A DNA stretch of 64,000 nt. Source: Streptomyces sp. DT2A-34. GTDB taxonomy: Bacteria; Actinomycetota; Actinomycetes; Streptomycetales; Streptomycetaceae. Positions 33,319-42,020 of the stretch are shown one piece after another. Location of the stretch: positions 3,824,001-3,888,000 of the forward strand of contig NZ_JASTWJ010000001.1 of the NCBI RefSeq assembly GCF_030499515.1, read 5' to 3'. A program made the translations under genes and the position numbers. The first letter of the stretch is position 1, and the number at the start of each line of letters is the position of its first letter. The notes under the pieces were generated by a model. That model searched no databases. It worked only from the letters and a program-made list of their open reading frames with translations, and had not been told where the DNA came from.

Positions 33319-34471
33319 TTCTATAGACGCGTGGAACGCGCGTTCCGATCCGGGTGACGATTTCGTAGGCGATGGTTCCCGCGGCCTGCGCCCAGTCCTC
33401 GGCGGTGGGCTCACCGCGGTCACCGGGCCCGAACAGCACGGCCTGCGCGCCCGGCTCGGGCTCGTCCCCGCCCAGATCGACGACGAACTGGTCCATCGCG
33501 ATGCGTCCGGCGACCGTCCGCCATTTGCCGCCCACCAGAACGGGCCCGGCGCCCGAGGCGTGCCGTGGGATGCCGTCGGCGTAGCCGAGCGGGACGAGGC
33601 CGAGGGTGGTCTCGCCCGGGGTGGTGTAGTGATGCCCGTAGCTGACGCCGTGGCCCCCCGGCACGTGCTTCACCAGCGCGAGGGACGCCGAGAGGGTCAT
33701 CACGGGCCGCAGCCCGAAGTCGGCGGGGCTGCCGAGCTCGGGGCTGGGCGAGATGCCGTAGGTCGCGATCCCGGTGCGCACCAGGTCGAAGTGGCTGTCG
33801 GGAACGGTGAGCGTGGCGGGCGAGTTGGCGATGTGCCGGACCTCGGGGCACACGCCCCGCTCCTCGGCGTACGCGACCATCTCGCGGAAGAGGGAGAGCT
33901 GGGCGTCGATGGACGGATGGCCCGGCTCGTCGGCGCAGGCGAAGTGCGACCACAGCCCGGTGATCCGGACCAGCCCGTCGGCCTCGGCCCCCAGGGCCTC
34001 GCGCACCAGCTCGGCCCAGTCGTCACCCGGCTGGCAGCCGTTGCGCCCGAGCCCGGTGTCGGCCTTGAGCTGCACGCGCGCGGGGGCGCCGGCCTGCCGG
34101 GCGGCGTCGGTGACCTCCCGCAGGGCCCACATCCCGCTCACGGAGACGTCGAGGTCGGCCTCGATGGCCTCCCGCCAGGGCCCGCCCGGCGTCCACAGCC
34201 AGCACATGATCCGTACGCCGTCCAGCCCGGCGGCCCGCAGCACGAGGGCCTCCTCGGGCGTGGCCGTGCCCAGCCAGCCGGCGCCCGCCTCGACGGCCGC
34301 GCGGGCACACGGCACCGCCCCGTGGCCGTACGCGTCCGACTTCACGACGGCCATGAGGGCCGCGCCCGGCGCGTGGGCGCGCAGGGTCCGCACATTGGCC
34401 CGCAGGGCGGCCAGATCGATCTCGGCGCGGGCACGCAGGGGCGCGGTCCGCAGGGCTGCTGTTTCTGTCAT
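33305..34471 (-). CDS. alr: Alanine racemase
   Basis: A 388-residue PLP enzyme: RAEIDLAALRANVRTLRAHAP, then the cofactor Lys44 in MAVVKSDAYGHGAVP, and the second catalytic Tyr in the GHGVSYGHHYTTPGETTLGLVPLGYADG region. It makes D-alanine for peptidoglycan. The last codons are odd: after GTRVPRV the protein ends YRNAST, using TAT, AGA and AAT codons rare here, and the last three codons and stop derive from the 13-bp tandem repeat. The normal end has probably been replaced without harming the core. Confidence 0.96.
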   Translation of the reverse strand: MTETAALRTAPLRARAEIDLAALRANVRTLRAHAPGAALMAVVKSDAYGHGAVPCARAAVEAGAGWLGTATPEEALVLRAAGLDGVRIMCWLWTPGGPWREAIEADLDVSVSGMWALREVTDAARQAGAPARVQLKADTGLGRNGCQPGDDWAELVREALGAEADGLVRITGLWSHFACADEPGHPSIDAQLSLFREMVAYAEERGVCPEVRHIANSPATLTVPDSHFDLVRTGIATYGISPSPELGSPADFGLRPVMTLSASLALVKHVPGGHGVSYGHHYTTPGETTLGLVPLGYADGIPRHASGAGPVLVGGKWRTVAGRIAMDQFVVDLGGDEPEPGAQAVLFGPGDRGEPTAEDWAQAAGTIAYEIVTRIGTRVPRVYRNAST

Positions 34472-34554
34472 CGCGCCCCCAGTGTCTCAGAGGGGTCCGA
34501 CAACACCGCCGAGCCGGGACCCCCACCCGTGGCCCCCGGGCCCGGCCACCGGAC

Positions 34555-35580
34555 TCACGCCTCCGGCCGGTGCCCCCACACGTACACCCGGTCGTTCCGC
34601 TTCAGCACGCCCCACAGCTGCCGGGCCTCGTCGAGGCGCATGTTGACGCAGCCCATCGAGCCGACGGGGCTGAAGATGTTGCCGTAGACGCCGTGGAAGG
34701 CCTGGCCCCCGCTAAAGAACTGGGAGTAGGGCATACGGCTCTTGTACAGCGACGACACGTGGTTCTTGTGCCGCCAGTAGACCGCGTGCCACCCGGTGCG
34801 CGTCCCGTACCCCTCCCGTCCGCTCCGGATGGGCGCGGGCCCGAACACGACCTTCTTGCCGTGCTGCACCCAGGTCAGCTGCCGGTCGAGGTCGACACAG
34901 GCGACCCGGTACGCCCGCACCGGGCACTTCTTGGCGGCGTTCGGGTTCTTCCGGGCGTCGACGAGCTGCATGGTGGACCAGGTCAGAGGCCCGGCGAAGC
35001 CGATGGCGGGCTTGATGCCGTGCTTTTTCTGGAAGGCGCGGATGGCCCGGCAGTCGGCGGCCGACTGCTCCCCGTCCACCGGCAGCTTCAGCCACCGCTC
35101 GACCTGCCGCTGCCGCGGGCCCGTCTCCTCGCTGCACTTCACGCCCCCGAGAGCGTCGATGGGATCGACGTACTCCACGCTGTCGTACGCCTCCCGCGGC
35201 GCGTCCTCCGGCTCGACGGCGTCCTCCTCGGCGGTGGGCGTGTACACCTCCGGCGCCAGCGCCTGGTCAGGCGTGTCCGTCTGCCAGAGCGGAGGCAGGC
35301 CCAAGGGAATTCCGGGCACGAGTTCGGCCTGCGGTCCGGAGTCCGGGGGGACGGGGTCGGCCTGCGGTCCGGAATGCGGGGGCACCAGCTCGGCCCGCGG
35401 CCCGGAATCCGGGGAGACAGGGCCGGCCTGCGGCTCGGAAGCCTGCGGCACGAGTTCGGCCTGCGGTCCGGAGGCCGGGGGGACGGGGTCGGCCGAGGCG
35501 CTGCCGACGGGCAGCAGGGTGGCCGCGGCGAGCACTACGGCCATGCTCCGACATGCGATACGTCCGCTGATCATGCGCAC
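34555..35580 (-). CDS. Secreted L,D-transpeptidase with peptidoglycan-binding region
   Basis: Up to 341 residues from GTG 35580; ATG 35574 is as likely. A signal peptide ([19 protein letters not shown]) is followed by a tandem, roughly 11-residue Pro/Glu/Gln repeat ([31 protein letters not shown] and so on, residues 38-90). Next comes a helical peptidoglycan-binding-like segment ([30 protein letters not shown]) and a YkuD catalytic domain ending [20 protein letters not shown] with the active His and Cys. It should form or edit L,D-cross-links in the wall. Confidence 0.9.
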   Translation of the reverse strand: MRMISGRIACRSMAVVLAAATLLPVGSASADPVPPASGPQAELVPQASEPQAGPVSPDSGPRAELVPPHSGPQADPVPPDSGPQAELVPGIPLGLPPLWQTDTPDQALAPEVYTPTAEEDAVEPEDAPREAYDSVEYVDPIDALGGVKCSEETGPRQRQVERWLKLPVDGEQSAADCRAIRAFQKKHGIKPAIGFAGPLTWSTMQLVDARKNPNAAKKCPVRAYRVACVDLDRQLTWVQHGKKVVFGPAPIRSGREGYGTRTGWHAVYWRHKNHVSSLYKSRMPYSQFFSGGQAFHGVYGNIFSPVGSMGCVNMRLDEARQLWGVLKRNDRVYVWGHRPEA

Positions 35581-35711
35581 AGGGAAGCGTGAGGTCCTGC
35601 CGGGCGGCAGGTGCCGCGCGGCGGCGTCACCCTAACGAGGAGCGGCAACCCGGCAACGAGGAGCGGGAACCCGGCGTCGGTGCACGGGAGGCCGACCGTA
35701 GGGTGCTCGGC

Positions 35712-36083
35712 ATGAGCATCATCGGGGTCGGTATCGACGTGGCCGAGATCGACAGATTCGAGGCGGCGCTGCAACGCACGCCCGGGCTGGCCGATCGGCT
35801 GTTCCTGGAGAGCGAGTTGATGCTGCCCAGCGGCGAACGCCGGGGCATCGCCTCGCTCGCCGCCCGCTTCGCCGCGAAGGAAGCCCTCGCCAAGGCACTG
35901 GGCGCGCCCTCGGGCCTGCTCTGGACGGACGCCGAGGTCTTCGTCGAGGACAGCGGCCGGCCGCGCCTGCGGGTGACGGGAACGGTGGCGGCGCGGGCGG
36001 CCGACCTGGGCGTGCGGTCCTGGCACCTGTCGCTGAGCCATGACGCCGGAGTGGCGTCGGCGGTGGTGGTGGCGGAGGGCTGA
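35712..36083 (+). CDS. acpS: Holo-[acyl-carrier-protein] synthase AcpS
   Basis: 123 residues from ATG 35712: [20 protein letters not shown] (the metal-binding GxDxxxxxR), [13 protein letters not shown] (KEAxxKAxG) and [18 protein letters not shown]. It transfers phosphopantetheine from CoA to acyl carrier protein for fatty-acid synthesis. TAGGGT (35699-35704) ends 7 nt before the ATG, so the message is probably leaderless. Length and gene order (alr, acpS, then NAD(P)HX repair) fit actinobacteria. Confidence 0.96.
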   Translation: MSIIGVGIDVAEIDRFEAALQRTPGLADRLFLESELMLPSGERRGIASLAARFAAKEALAKALGAPSGLLWTDAEVFVEDSGRPRLRVTGTVAARAADLGVRSWHLSLSHDAGVASAVVVAEG

Positions 36084-36126
36084 GCCCCGGGCACGGGCCG
36101 AGGCTCCGCCACCAGGCACTCGGCGG

Positions 36127-37293
36127 TCAGCAGATCGACTGGCTGGTGTTCACGCGGGTGATGTTCCGGAACGTGGTGTTCTCACCGCAAGGGCTCTCCC
36201 TGATCGCCGAGTTGGTCACGGTCAGGTTCTGCACGGTGATGTCCCTGTTGTTCGCGAACTCCGACCGCGCCGCCAGCCGCAGCTCTCCGCCGCCGGTGAT
36301 GGTGCCGCTCTGCGCGGCCAGGCTGACGTTGTAGCAGTTCTCGATCAGCACGGAGTTGTTGCCGGTGTTGGAGAGGGTGACCCGGTCGATGACGGCCCCG
36401 CCGCTCTCGGACACGCAGAACACCCCGCGCCCGCCGCCACGCGCGATGACCTCGCCCACCCGGATGTTGGCCGGGTACGAACTCCCCACCCGCCCGTTCC
36501 GGTTGGCCATGCGGAAGGCGGCGTACCCGGTGCCCGTCCCCGCGTTCTCGGCGTCGACCTTGGTGACGGTGGCGTTGATGGTCTGGTTGAGCAGCAGCCC
36601 CGACTCGCCCACGTTGCGCGCGGTCACCGTCCCGATGGTGATGCCGTCGACGCCGTACGTCTCCACGGCGTGGCTGGAGGCCCCGGAGACGTAGACGTTG
36701 TCGATCCGGACGTTGCGCGTCCACTGGCTGGTGTCCCCGCGGTTGTCGATCCGCACGCCCAGACCGGCGGACAGCCGCATGTCGATCTGCCCGAGGACGA
36801 CGTTCTGCACGTTCCGCAGGAAGATCCCGTACAGCGGGCTGCCGGTGAGGTTCAGGTGCTGGACCTCGACGTCCCGGGTGCCGCGCGAGTAGACGGGCGC
36901 CTGGTCGCCGGAACCGCTGCCGGTGACGTTGATGGTGCCGCAGACGTCGAGCACGGTGTAGCTGGGCAGGGAGATGCGCGACCCGGCGGACATGGCTCCC
37001 GAACCCCGCACCACCACCCGCTCCTTGGCGGAGCGCCCGGCGGTCAGGCTGTTCACGGCCGCCTGGACGGCGGCCCGCATGTCACCGCCCGTATAGACGG
37101 TGCTGCCGCCGCGCCGCGCGGTCCAGGTGCTGCCGCTGAGGACGGCCTCGGCCTGGTAGGAGCCTTCGCCGCAGGCGGCGGCCGCGGCGGGGGTGGGGGC
37201 GGTGAGGGTGCCGATGGCGGTGAGGAGGGCGGTGGCACCGGCGGCGATGAGGAGGGCGGCTCGGCGGCCTGTGAATGCGGCTCTGCGTCCCAT
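36127..37293 (-). CDS. Secreted right-handed beta-helix protein (pectate-lyase-like)
   Basis: ATG 37293 has GAGAGGA upstream and gives 388 residues. A signal peptide (FTGRRAALLIAAGATALLTAIG ... APTPAAAA) is followed by repeating beta-helix turns rich in N, V, I and T (VQHLNLTGSPLYGIFLRNVQNVVLGQIDMRLSAGLGVRIDN, then VDGITIGTVTARNVGESGLLLNQTINATVTKV). Several Cys (C-terminal ESPCGENTTF ... TSQSIC) could form disulfides. The fold is that of polysaccharide lyases and galacturonases, but I cannot point to a lyase active site, so it may be a lyase or a binding protein. A LacI-type palindrome lies 29 bp upstream. Confidence 0.8.
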   Translation of the reverse strand: MGRRAAFTGRRAALLIAAGATALLTAIGTLTAPTPAAAAACGEGSYQAEAVLSGSTWTARRGGSTVYTGGDMRAAVQAAVNSLTAGRSAKERVVVRGSGAMSAGSRISLPSYTVLDVCGTINVTGSGSGDQAPVYSRGTRDVEVQHLNLTGSPLYGIFLRNVQNVVLGQIDMRLSAGLGVRIDNRGDTSQWTRNVRIDNVYVSGASSHAVETYGVDGITIGTVTARNVGESGLLLNQTINATVTKVDAENAGTGTGYAAFRMANRNGRVGSSYPANIRVGEVIARGGGRGVFCVSESGGAVIDRVTLSNTGNNSVLIENCYNVSLAAQSGTITGGGELRLAARSEFANNRDITVQNLTVTNSAIRESPCGENTTFRNITRVNTSQSIC

Positions 37294-37321
37294 GGGGGTC
37301 CTCTCGTCGAACCAATTCGAC

Positions 37322-37333
37322 TGAATCGATTCA
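37322..37333. promoter_or_regulatory. LacI-type operator before the beta-helix gene
   Basis: TGAATCGATTCA is a perfect 12-bp palindrome with the central CG typical of LacI-family operators. It is 29 bp from the beta-helix start. No LacI gene is adjacent. Confidence 0.6.
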
Positions 37334-37420
37334 TCCTGTGGGGGCCGGTGAGTTTGGCAAAGGCACGGCAAAGCGTCAATGGATGCGACGAGCCTCGCCG
37401 GGTACGGGACACTCGGTCGC

Positions 37421-38857
37421 ATGCGGAGTGCGTACAGCGTGGAGACGGTAAGGGCGGCCGAACGGGAGCTGATGGCACGGCTTCCGGACGGGGCACTGAT
37501 GCAGCGTGCGGCGGCCGGACTCGCCGCCGCCTGCGCGGATCTGCTGGGCCGGGTGTACGGCAGCCGGATCGTCCTGCTGGTCGGCAGCGGCGACAACGGC
37601 GGCGACGCCCTGTACGCCGGCGCCCGACTGGCCAGGCGCGGGGCGGGAGTTACGGCGGTCCTGCTGAAGCCCGGGCGGGCGCATGCCGGAGGGCTGGAGG
37701 CGCTGCGCCGGGCAGGCGGAAGGACGACCGGTGTCGATGCCGCCGAGGAGTTGATCGAGCGCGCGCATCTGGTCGTCGACGGGATCGTCGGGATCGGCGG
37801 CAAGGGCGGGCTCCGTCCGGAGGCGGCACCGTTGGCCGACGCGGTGGCTCGGTCGAGGGCGGCCGTGGTCGCCGTGGACCTGCCGAGCGGCGTGGACGTC
37901 GACACGGGCGAGGTACGCGGCACGGCACTGCGGGCCGACCTCACCGTCACCTTCGGCACGCACAAGCCGGGGCTGCTGATCGATCCGGCGCGGGAGTACG
38001 CCGGGGTGGTGCGGCTGGTGGACATCGGTCTGGCGCTGCCGAACGACGCGGTGGAGCTGGAGGCGCTCCAACACGCGGACGTGGCACGGCTGTTGCCGCT
38101 GCCGGCGGCGGAGACGGACAAGTACCGGCGAGGGGTCGTAGGCATCGCGGCGGGATCCGGGAGGTATCCGGGCGCGGCCGTACTGGCCGTGGCGGGGGCG
38201 TTGCGCGGCGGGGCCGGGGCCGTGCGGTACGTCGGTCCGGCCGGGGACGCGGTGATCGCGCGGTTCCCCGAGACGCTGGTGTCGGACCGGGGGCCGAAGA
38301 AGGCCGGGCGCGTGCAGGCCTGGGTCGTCGGCCCCGGCGCCGGGGACGACGCGGCGACGGTGGCGGAGGTGCTGGCGACGGACGTCCCGGTACTGATCGA
38401 CGCGGACGGGCTGCGGCTGGCGGACGCGGAGGCGGTACGGGGCCGTACGGCACCGACCCTGATGACCCCGCACGCCGGGGAGGCGGCGGCGCTGCTCGGG
38501 GTGGCACGGGAGGAGGTCGAGGGGGCTCGGCTGGCTTCGGTACGGGAGTTGGCGGGGCGGTATGCGGCGACGGTGCTGTTGAAGGGTTCGACGACGCTGG
38601 TGGCGGAGGCGGGCGGCACCGGGGCGGTACGGGTGAACCCGACGGGAACCGGCTGGCTGGCCACGGCAGGCAGCGGTGACGTGCTGTCCGGATTGGCGGG
38701 ATCGCTGCTGGCGGCGGGGCTCACGGCGGTGGACGCTGCGAGCGTGGCCGCGTATCTCCATGGCCTCTCGGCGAGGTTCGCGGCGGACGGGGCGCCGGTG
38801 GGGGCGCATGACGTGGCCGAGGGGATTCCGGGGGCTTGGCGGGATGTACGGGGCTGA
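37421..38857 (+). CDS. nnr: Bifunctional NAD(P)HX epimerase/dehydratase
   Basis: ATG 37421 gives 478 residues; a GACACT box ends 7 nt upstream, suggesting a leaderless start. The N-terminal epimerase domain (about 1-210) has LLVGSGDNGGDALYAGARL and AVDLPSGVDVDTGEV. The C-terminal kinase-fold dehydratase (about 225-478) has VGIAAGSGRYPGAAVLAVAGALRGGAGAVRY, LMTPHAGEAAALLG and NPTGTGWLATAGSGDVLSGLAGSLLAAG. It repairs hydrated NADH and NADPH. Confidence 0.95.
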   Translation: MRSAYSVETVRAAERELMARLPDGALMQRAAAGLAAACADLLGRVYGSRIVLLVGSGDNGGDALYAGARLARRGAGVTAVLLKPGRAHAGGLEALRRAGGRTTGVDAAEELIERAHLVVDGIVGIGGKGGLRPEAAPLADAVARSRAAVVAVDLPSGVDVDTGEVRGTALRADLTVTFGTHKPGLLIDPAREYAGVVRLVDIGLALPNDAVELEALQHADVARLLPLPAAETDKYRRGVVGIAAGSGRYPGAAVLAVAGALRGGAGAVRYVGPAGDAVIARFPETLVSDRGPKKAGRVQAWVVGPGAGDDAATVAEVLATDVPVLIDADGLRLADAEAVRGRTAPTLMTPHAGEAAALLGVAREEVEGARLASVRELAGRYAATVLLKGSTTLVAEAGGTGAVRVNPTGTGWLATAGSGDVLSGLAGSLLAAGLTAVDAASVAAYLHGLSARFAADGAPVGAHDVAEGIPGAWRDVRG

Positions 38858-38920
38858 GGAGAGCGCGACAGGACGACGACGGCCCGCGTTGCTGTGTCGG
38901 CGTCCCGGCGAGGTGGCCGT

Positions 38921-40101
38921 ATGAGGGCGATCGTCGTGGGAGCGGGCATCGGAGGACTGGCCGCGACACTGAGCCTGCGCCGTGCGGGCGTCGAAGTGAC
39001 GCTGGTCGAGCAGACGGCGCGCTTCACGGAGGTGGGCGCCGGCATCCAACTCGCCCCCAACGCCACGCGGGAGCTGCGCCGGCTCGACGTGCTGGACGCA
39101 GTCGCCGACCAGGCCGCCCGCCCTGCCCACGTGAGCTTCCGCACCTGGTCGGACGGGTCGGAGATCTGCCGCTACGCGCTGGGCCGCGAGGCGGAGGAGG
39201 AGTTCGGGGCGCCGTATCTGGTGGTGCACCGGGCGGACCTGCACGGCGCCATGGCCGCCGCGGTGCCACGGGAGTCGGTACGCCTGAACACGACGGTCGT
39301 CGCGATCGGCCAGGACGACGATCACGCCCAGGTGATGACGGCGACAGGCGAGCGCCTGACCGCGGACCTCGTGGTGGCGGCGGACGGCATCCGGTCCGCC
39401 GCCCGCCAGTGGCTCTTCGGCAAGGACGAGACGGTCTTCTCGGGAACGGTCGCGTACCGGGCCCTGCTGCCGGCCGAGGAAGTGGCCGGCTTAGGCCTCC
39501 CCCACTCGCCGTCTGGCTCGGCCCGGACCACCACTTCGTCCACTACTGGGTGCGGCGCGGTGAACTACTCAACGTGGTGGCCGTGTTCAGCACGAGCGAG
39601 TTGGCCCAGGAGTCGTGGACCGCTCGGGCGGAACCCGGCGAGCAATTGCGCGAGTTCGCCGGCTGGGACCCCCGAGTGCTGAGCGTCCTCGAACGCGCGG
39701 GCCAGGTGTACCGCTACGGCATCCACACCCGCACTCCGCTCACTCGCTGGAACATCGGCCGGGTGACCCTCCTCGGCGACAGCGCCCACGCGATGGTGCC
39801 GTTCCAGGCCCAGGGGGCGGCTCAGGCGATCCTGGACGCGGCCGTACTGGGCGACGTCCTCAGGGGCGCAACGACGGCCGACGTACCCGACTCACTGGAC
39901 CGCTACGTCCGCCGACGCGTGGCGGGCGCCACGGGCATGCAGGCCGCTTCGGCCCTCGCGGGCAGGGACTTCCACCTGCCGGACGGGGCGGGGGCGCAGG
40001 CACGGAACGCCCGCATGGCTGCACACGCGGCCGAGCACAGGTTCATGCCCCAGGCGACGGCGTGGAGGACGAACGTGTTGAAGGAGAAGCCGGAGCCATG
40101 A
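38921..40101 (+). pseudogene. Frameshifted FAD-dependent aromatic monooxygenase with a TTA codon
   Basis: From ATG 38921 the first frame gives the FAD-binding fold (IVVGAGIGGLAATLSLRRAGVEVTLVEQ) and DG motif (LVVAADGIRSAAR), reaching Leu191, encoded by TTA (39491-39493). A few codons later the frame breaks. The continuation LAVWLGPDHHFVHYWVRRGELLNVVAVF with the GD motif (RVTLLGDSAHAMVPFQAQGAAQAILDA) is in another frame, ending at 40101. One missing C in the CCCCCACTCGCC run near 39501-39507 would restore a 393-residue enzyme like salicylate or 3-hydroxybenzoate hydroxylase. TTA is the rare bldA-dependent codon. It could be a real loss or a sequencing error. Confidence 0.8.
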
Positions 40102-40228
40102 GCAGCGCATGATCGTCAGTCGTGGCCGACCACCCCGATCCGGCAGCCCTGTATCCCAACGTCGGGAACCGGCATGCCGACCGAGGCGATGGGCGTCGAG
40201 GCTCACCTGCTGAGCTCTCCCGGGCGTT

Positions 40229-40675
40229 CTACGATCCGTCCGGCGACCGCTGGCTCGGCTCCCCGGCGACCAGATCAGCCTCGTGTGTCGCAGTGACCGC
40301 GCGATCGAGGAACCGCGTCAGCTTGTCCGTATCGAGGCACAGGTTGAGGCCCCGATGGAGATGTTTGTCGAACACGACCCCGCGCGTGTCCAGAACGCTC
40401 AGGACGGCTGCCGCCCAGGCCGAGCGATACCCCTCGGCGAAGCCCGCCGCCCACTCCTCAGGACGGTCCGTGGCCTCCCCCGCCGTGACGGCACGAATCC
40501 GGGCCACCTCCTCAAGGGGAAGGATGCCGCGCTGCCTGAGATCCTCCAACCCGAACCGGAAATCACCCGCCACCTTCGGTGCGGGAATGCCCAACCCGAG
40601 GCAGGTCGTCGTGAATCGGAGCAGGTCGATCAGCTCCGGCGGCTCGTCCTGTTGGCTGTCTTGCTGGTCGCCCAT
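40229..40675 (-). CDS. Hypothetical protein sharing the tail motif of the neighbouring nuclease relic
   Basis: A 148-residue protein starting MGDQQDSQQDEPPELIDLLRFTTTCLGLGIPAPKVAGDFRFGLEDLRQRGILPLEEVARIRAV. Its C-terminal helices (LSVLDTRGVVFDKHLHRGLNLCLDTDKLTRFLDRAVTATHEADL) align with the tail of the nuclease-like relic just upstream (LFVLEARGIPVPDSVRERITTCTDLDRMDAWLERSRTVERAEDL). The two ORFs are 3 bp apart on the same strand. It may be a stand-alone descendant of that tail. No catalytic residues are seen. Confidence 0.6.
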   Translation of the reverse strand: MGDQQDSQQDEPPELIDLLRFTTTCLGLGIPAPKVAGDFRFGLEDLRQRGILPLEEVARIRAVTAGEATDRPEEWAAGFAEGYRSAWAAAVLSVLDTRGVVFDKHLHRGLNLCLDTDKLTRFLDRAVTATHEADLVAGEPSQRSPDGS

Positions 40676-40678
40676 CGC

Positions 40679-41435
40679 TCAGGCCTCTCCAGAACCAGCA
40701 CCCGGAAGGTCCGGGTCCTCGGCGAACAGATCCTCGGCCCGCTCGACCGTACGGGAACGCTCCAGCCAGGCATCCATGCGATCAAGGTCGGTGCAGGTGG
40801 TGATGCGCTCACGCACGCTGTCCGGTACGGGGATGCCCCGAGCCTCCAGCACGAACAGGATTCCCTTGGCCTCGCCGTCGGCCTTGCCTTCCAGGTATGC
40901 CGTCTCACGGACCGTCCCCCGACCGGGGAAGTAGCTGACGAACGTCGACATGATTGCCTTCCATTTCTCTCCGGCTGGAGTCTTGCCCAGGGTGACTTCG
41001 AGGAAGTCGAAGAAGTACTTGGCGGTGGCAGGATCGGTTTCCAGGAGTTCCTGAAGGGCGCTGCTGATGGCCTCCAGATGGCGTCGCCGTCGCGGCTACG
41101 GGCGTGTGCCAGGGCGGAGAGCACGGCCAGTGGGAGGTTCTTCGCCGCGGTCCTGGCGTCGGTGATCACCGGCAGGTTGTCCGGCCCGGCGACCAGCGGA
41201 TACGTCCGTAGAGCCGTCCAGCCGCGCACTCCGCAGTCGAAGGGGCCGGCCGCCCACTTGGCCGTGGCCCTGTCCTGGCAGACGACGAGCAGCAGTACGG
41301 GCAGCGCGTACTTCGCCTGGAGGTAGCCGATGTAGTACGCCCAACTCCACTCCTTGCCCTCGACCTTGCCCGACTGCGCCTCGACGGCAAGCAGAAAGTC
41401 CTCGCCATCGGACGGCCCGATGCGCAGCCACCTCC
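40679..41435 (-). pseudogene. Truncated, frameshifted PD-(D/E)XK nuclease/transposase-like gene
   Basis: One frame carries DGEDFLLAVEAQSGKVEGKEWSWAYYIGYLQAKYALPVLLLVV (the nuclease-like core with E-x-Q) and TAKWAAGPFDCGVRGW, PLVAGPDNLPVITD, LAVLSALAHA. After DGDAI (near 41078) the frame shifts by one lost base, and the next frame continues EAISSALQELLETDPATAKYFFDFLEVTLG, then the tail GILFVLEARGIPVPDSVRERI. The N-terminal 70 or so residues typical of this Streptomyces family (Rpn/YhgA-type recombination-promoting nuclease) are absent. From the internal ATG at 40951 a 90-residue fragment could still be made. Confidence 0.7.
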
Positions 41436-41846
41436 TCACGCCGCCGAAGTCAGTTCGCACCACACGTACTTGCCCCGGTTGCCGTGTCTGGTCAGCGGCT
41501 GCCACCCCCACAGATCCGAACAGGCCCGGACCATCGCCAACCCCCGCCCCTCCTCCGCCTCCCCAAGCTGGGCCAACTCCCGGGGCGGCTCCGGCGGTTC
41601 CGGATCCGCGCCCCACGCCCCGATCCGCAGCACACCGGCCGACCAGCGCACACGCAGGGCCGCGGGCCCCTTGGTGTGACGTACGGCGTTGGCGACCAGC
41701 TCGGTCGCGAGGAGTTCGGCGGTGCCCACCAGGCCGATGAGGCCGTGCATGGTGAGGATCAGGCGGAGGGTGCGGCGGGAGACGGTGACGGCTCGGACAT
41801 CGTTCGGGATGTAGAGCGTGTACTCCCAGGGTTCGGTTTCGGGCAT
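41436..41846 (-). CDS. RsbW-like ATP-binding (HATPase) regulator
   Basis: A 136-residue protein with the anti-sigma/histidine-kinase-type ATPase fold: TAELLATELVANAVRHTKGPAALRVRW (N box), LRIGAWGAD (G1-like) and EEGRGLAMVRACSDLWGW (G2). ATG 41846 has GGAGC upstream. In Streptomyces such ATPases are encoded next to an XRE regulator with DUF5753 and a DUF397 protein, the whiJ-like arrangement found here (divergent pair at 42021 and 42854). Cytoplasmic; probably binds a partner regulator rather than phosphorylating small molecules. Confidence 0.85.
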   Translation of the reverse strand: MPETEPWEYTLYIPNDVRAVTVSRRTLRLILTMHGLIGLVGTAELLATELVANAVRHTKGPAALRVRWSAGVLRIGAWGADPEPPEPPRELAQLGEAEEGRGLAMVRACSDLWGWQPLTRHGNRGKYVWCELTSAA

Positions 41847-42020
41847 GCGTGAGCTCCGTTCGGATGAGGGGGAGTTGGTTGCGGTGGCGGTGCCGCGTTC
41901 GTCATGGCAGGACGGAGCGGTGCACTTCCGCAGAGTGCGCGCCGCGTCACCGACGGTAGGCGTAACATGTAACTCCTAGCAAGCCGATCGCGTAATTCGA
42001 CCCCGAACGAGGAGCTATCG

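Noticed and set aside
36127..39144. A 1005-codon minus-strand frame through the beta-helix gene and the NAD(P)HX repair gene
   Set aside because: Only the last 388 codons are real; the upstream part is antisense of the clearly coding epimerase/dehydratase and monooxygenase genes.
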